Assembly: GCA_945861365.1 (NCBI GenBank)
Contig: CAMAUH010000251.1
Location: 1 to 6,545, forward strand
Reading direction: 5' to 3'
Source: Candidatus Kuenenia stuttgartensis
GTDB taxonomy: Bacteria; Planctomycetota; UBA1135; UBA2386
Length of the DNA stretch: 6,545 nucleotides
Shown: in pieces, positions 5,101 to 6,545 of the stretch
How positions within the stretch are numbered: position 1 is the first letter of the stretch
Layout of the letters: each line of letters begins with the position of its first letter
Translations under genes and position numbers: made by a program
The notes under the pieces: model-generated
Seen by the model: the letters and a program-made list of their open reading frames with translations, nothing else
Told to the model about the DNA's origin: nothing
Database searches by the model: none

Positions 5101-6543
5101 TCACTTCACGTCGACGACGGTCGGCGTGCTCAGCTCGAGGCCGCTGCCGCCGAACCCCATCGCCTGGTAGAGCACCTTGCCCTGCCACAGCGGCGGGATC
5201 GCCACCATCGGGAAGCTGCCCCAGTTGCCCGGCAGCGGCCACGCGTGGATGAACAGGCTCGGCGCATACAGGTCCGGGAAGCACAGCAGCGAGAACGGGA
5301 ACGCACTCAGCGACGTCGGCACGGTCGGCGGCACGATCTCCATGAAGGCCAGGTTCCACGCCCATGGCGTCGCGTAGTCGATCATCGTCGCACCGGCCGG
5401 CGCGCCGAGCGGGAACACGTTCAGCACGTGCTGCTGCGGCTCGAGCACCATGCGGTAGGTGAAGGTCGACATCAGCGCGTTGACGTAGCTCGGCGCACCG
5501 ACCGCGGCGCTGGTCGGCTGGATGCCCATCTGCGCGCCCGGCGTCGGGCCCGTGCCGCAACCGCGCGCGGCGGGACCGCACAGGTGGTTGTAGATCATCC
5601 CGCCGTTGAACGTGGTCAACACACCGGCTCCCGTCATCGTCTCCGTCGTGAACAGGAACTCGGGGCGCTGCACGACCGTGCCCGGGCACGGGAAGGTCGA
5701 GCCGACCGGCCAGTTCCAGTCGAACTCGAGCGACTCGAGATCGATCGCGTTCGGGATGCAGGCGCCGAAGCGGTCCGTGACCGCGGCGCTGACGACCATC
5801 GCGCTGACCTGCGCCTCGGTGTAGACGACCGCGCAGCTGACGGGCAGCACCGCTTGCACGCGGAAGTCCGGGGTCCAGGTGATCGCCCAGTCGGGCACGC
5901 ACAGCAGGTCGCCGTCGCGCAGGAACGTCGGGCCGCAGAACGTGTTGCCGGCCACGTCCTGGTCGAGCGAGAAGTAGACGCCGAAGCCGGGCTGGAAGCA
6001 GATCGCGTCGATGTCGATCGGCGTGTTCAGCGGCAAGCCCATCGCCTGGTTGAACTGCTCCTGGCGCATGAAGTACTCGACCCTGCCGTCGCCAGCGGTC
6101 GTCTTGACGAAGTGGCCGACGTCCCCGGGCCGCAGCCCAGGGCCACCGCTGATGTTGTTCCCCACCGTCACCGACGGCGAGAAGAACACGGTGCGCGCAT
6201 TGGTGCCGCCGACCACCGGCGAGGTGCCGATCGGCGCGCACAGCGCGTCGATGCTGCCGAAGATGCCAGGGCGCCAGTAATCGCCGTCACCGTTCTCGTC
6301 GCCGGCCATCACGTGGAACGCGGTGCGCGGCGCCCACTTCTCGGCCGACGGTGACGCACACGGACCGTTCGACCACTCGAGGTGCGCGATCTCGTTCGGC
6401 TGCAGAAAGCGCAGCACGGTGCCAGCGCTGCCGGACAGCGTGCGCTCCGGCTGCGAGTAGGTGACGAGCAGGTCGGAGCCCTGCGCGGCGGCGGCGGCGG
6501 CCAGGGTGAGGATGGCAAAGGGGAGGCTGGTGGCGATGTGCAT
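5101..6543 (-). CDS. Secreted 480-aa protein of unknown function, paralogue of the gene at 67-1509
   Basis: This is the same uncharacterised family as gene 1 and the same length. The signal peptide is MHIATSLPF followed by an Ala-rich core ending AAAAAAQ, with cleavage near residues 20-22. The ATG lies two bases from the window edge, so an upstream start or RBS cannot be checked, but the complete signal peptide and equal length support it. Hand alignment to gene 1 over residues 131-280 is gap-free with about 87 of 150 identities. Shared landmarks are SAEKWAPRT (66-74), the Ca-loop-like DENGDGD (82-88), RPGDV (138-142), MRQEQFNQAMGLPL (159-172), IDIDAICF (176) and IDLESLEFD (267), CGTGPT (329-334), VLEPQQHV (366-373) and GKVLYQ...LSTPTVVDV (455-479). 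Cysteines 62, 203, 262, 286, 322 and 329 match those of gene 1; 102, 182, 215, 237 and 421 are extra. No membrane segment follows the signal. It is upstream of gene 3 and possibly co-transcribed with it. Confidence 0.88.
   Translation of the reverse strand: MHIATSLPFAILTLAAAAAAQGSDLLVTYSQPERTLSGSAGTVLRFLQPNEIAHLEWSNGPCASPSAEKWAPRTAFHVMAGDENGDGDYWRPGIFGSIDALCAPIGTSPVVGGTNARTVFFSPSVTVGNNISGGPGLRPGDVGHFVKTTAGDGRVEYFMRQEQFNQAMGLPLNTPIDIDAICFQPGFGVYFSLDQDVAGNTFCGPTFLRDGDLLCVPDWAITWTPDFRVQAVLPVSCAVVYTEAQVSAMVVSAAVTDRFGACIPNAIDLESLEFDWNWPVGSTFPCPGTVVQRPEFLFTTETMTGAGVLTTFNGGMIYNHLCGPAARGCGTGPTPGAQMGIQPTSAAVGAPSYVNALMSTFTYRMVLEPQQHVLNVFPLGAPAGATMIDYATPWAWNLAFMEIVPPTVPTSLSAFPFSLLCFPDLYAPSLFIHAWPLPGNWGSFPMVAIPPLWQGKVLYQAMGFGGSGLELSTPTVVDVK
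6044..6074 (-). repeat. 31-bp identity with 1010-1040 (paralogue core)
   Basis: This is the second copy of the longest exact nucleotide match I found between the two paralogous genes, coding for the same FMRQEQFNQA segment. It is in direct orientation relative to 1010-1040. Confidence 0.8.
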
Positions 6544-6545
6544 GG

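Noticed and set aside
2867..5170. 767-codon plus-strand open frame over gene 3
   Set aside because: Its translation is dominated by Arg, Val, Asp and His from the reverse complement of gene 3. It has no signal or domain, whereas the minus strand shows a lipobox and repeats.
1010..6074. Direct 31-bp repeats as mobile-element or attachment-site ends
   Set aside because: Both copies lie inside matching coding positions of paralogous genes. There is no transposase, integrase or terminal inverted repeat.
5050..6354. 434-codon plus-strand open frame over gene 4
   Set aside because: It is an antisense shadow of gene 4, and its composition resembles the antisense frame over gene 1 because the sense genes are paralogous.

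Overview
This is a GC-rich window (by eye about two thirds G+C, with strongly GC-ended codons). It holds four protein genes, all apparently exported to the cell envelope, and no RNA genes, mobile elements or CRISPR. The signal peptides (cores ending ATAAAQ, AAAAAAQ, NVMAQ, plus one lipobox LAGC), a DUF1207-type outer-membrane protein, and secreted hypotheticals ending in a Pro- and Gly-rich beta-type tail suggest a diderm bacterium, most likely a poorly characterised, GC-rich member of the Planctomycetota. The phylum call rests on recalled sequence style, not on a search, and is moderate at best.

Layout from left to right. A strong GC-rich hairpin (1-46) lies just past the 3' end of gene 1, a minus-strand gene (67-1509) for a secreted 480-residue protein of unknown function. 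A 315-base divergent intergenic region follows, with a conspicuous 18-bp bulged hairpin and smaller palindromes. Gene 2, on the plus strand (1825-2916), encodes a signal peptide, a BON-like module and a DUF1207 beta-barrel-like domain ending in a terminal Phe. A 217-base convergent gap with a two-part hairpin separates it from gene 3, on the minus strand (3134-4960). Gene 3 encodes a lipoprotein with one Ig/PKD-like domain and about ten 44-residue beta-propeller-like repeats. Gene 4, also on the minus strand (5101-6543), lies 140 bases upstream of gene 3 and encodes a second 480-residue secreted protein, clearly paralogous to gene 1.

The two paralogues are the same length and in the same orientation, and they bracket the barrel and lipoprotein genes. 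They share six cysteines, a DENxDG loop and long identical motifs (about 58% identity over residues 131-280 by hand count). Genes 4 and 3 could be co-transcribed. Genes 1 and 2 share a divergent control region. A joint envelope or cell-surface role is plausible but is inference: no gene here has a recognisable enzymatic active site that would define a pathway.
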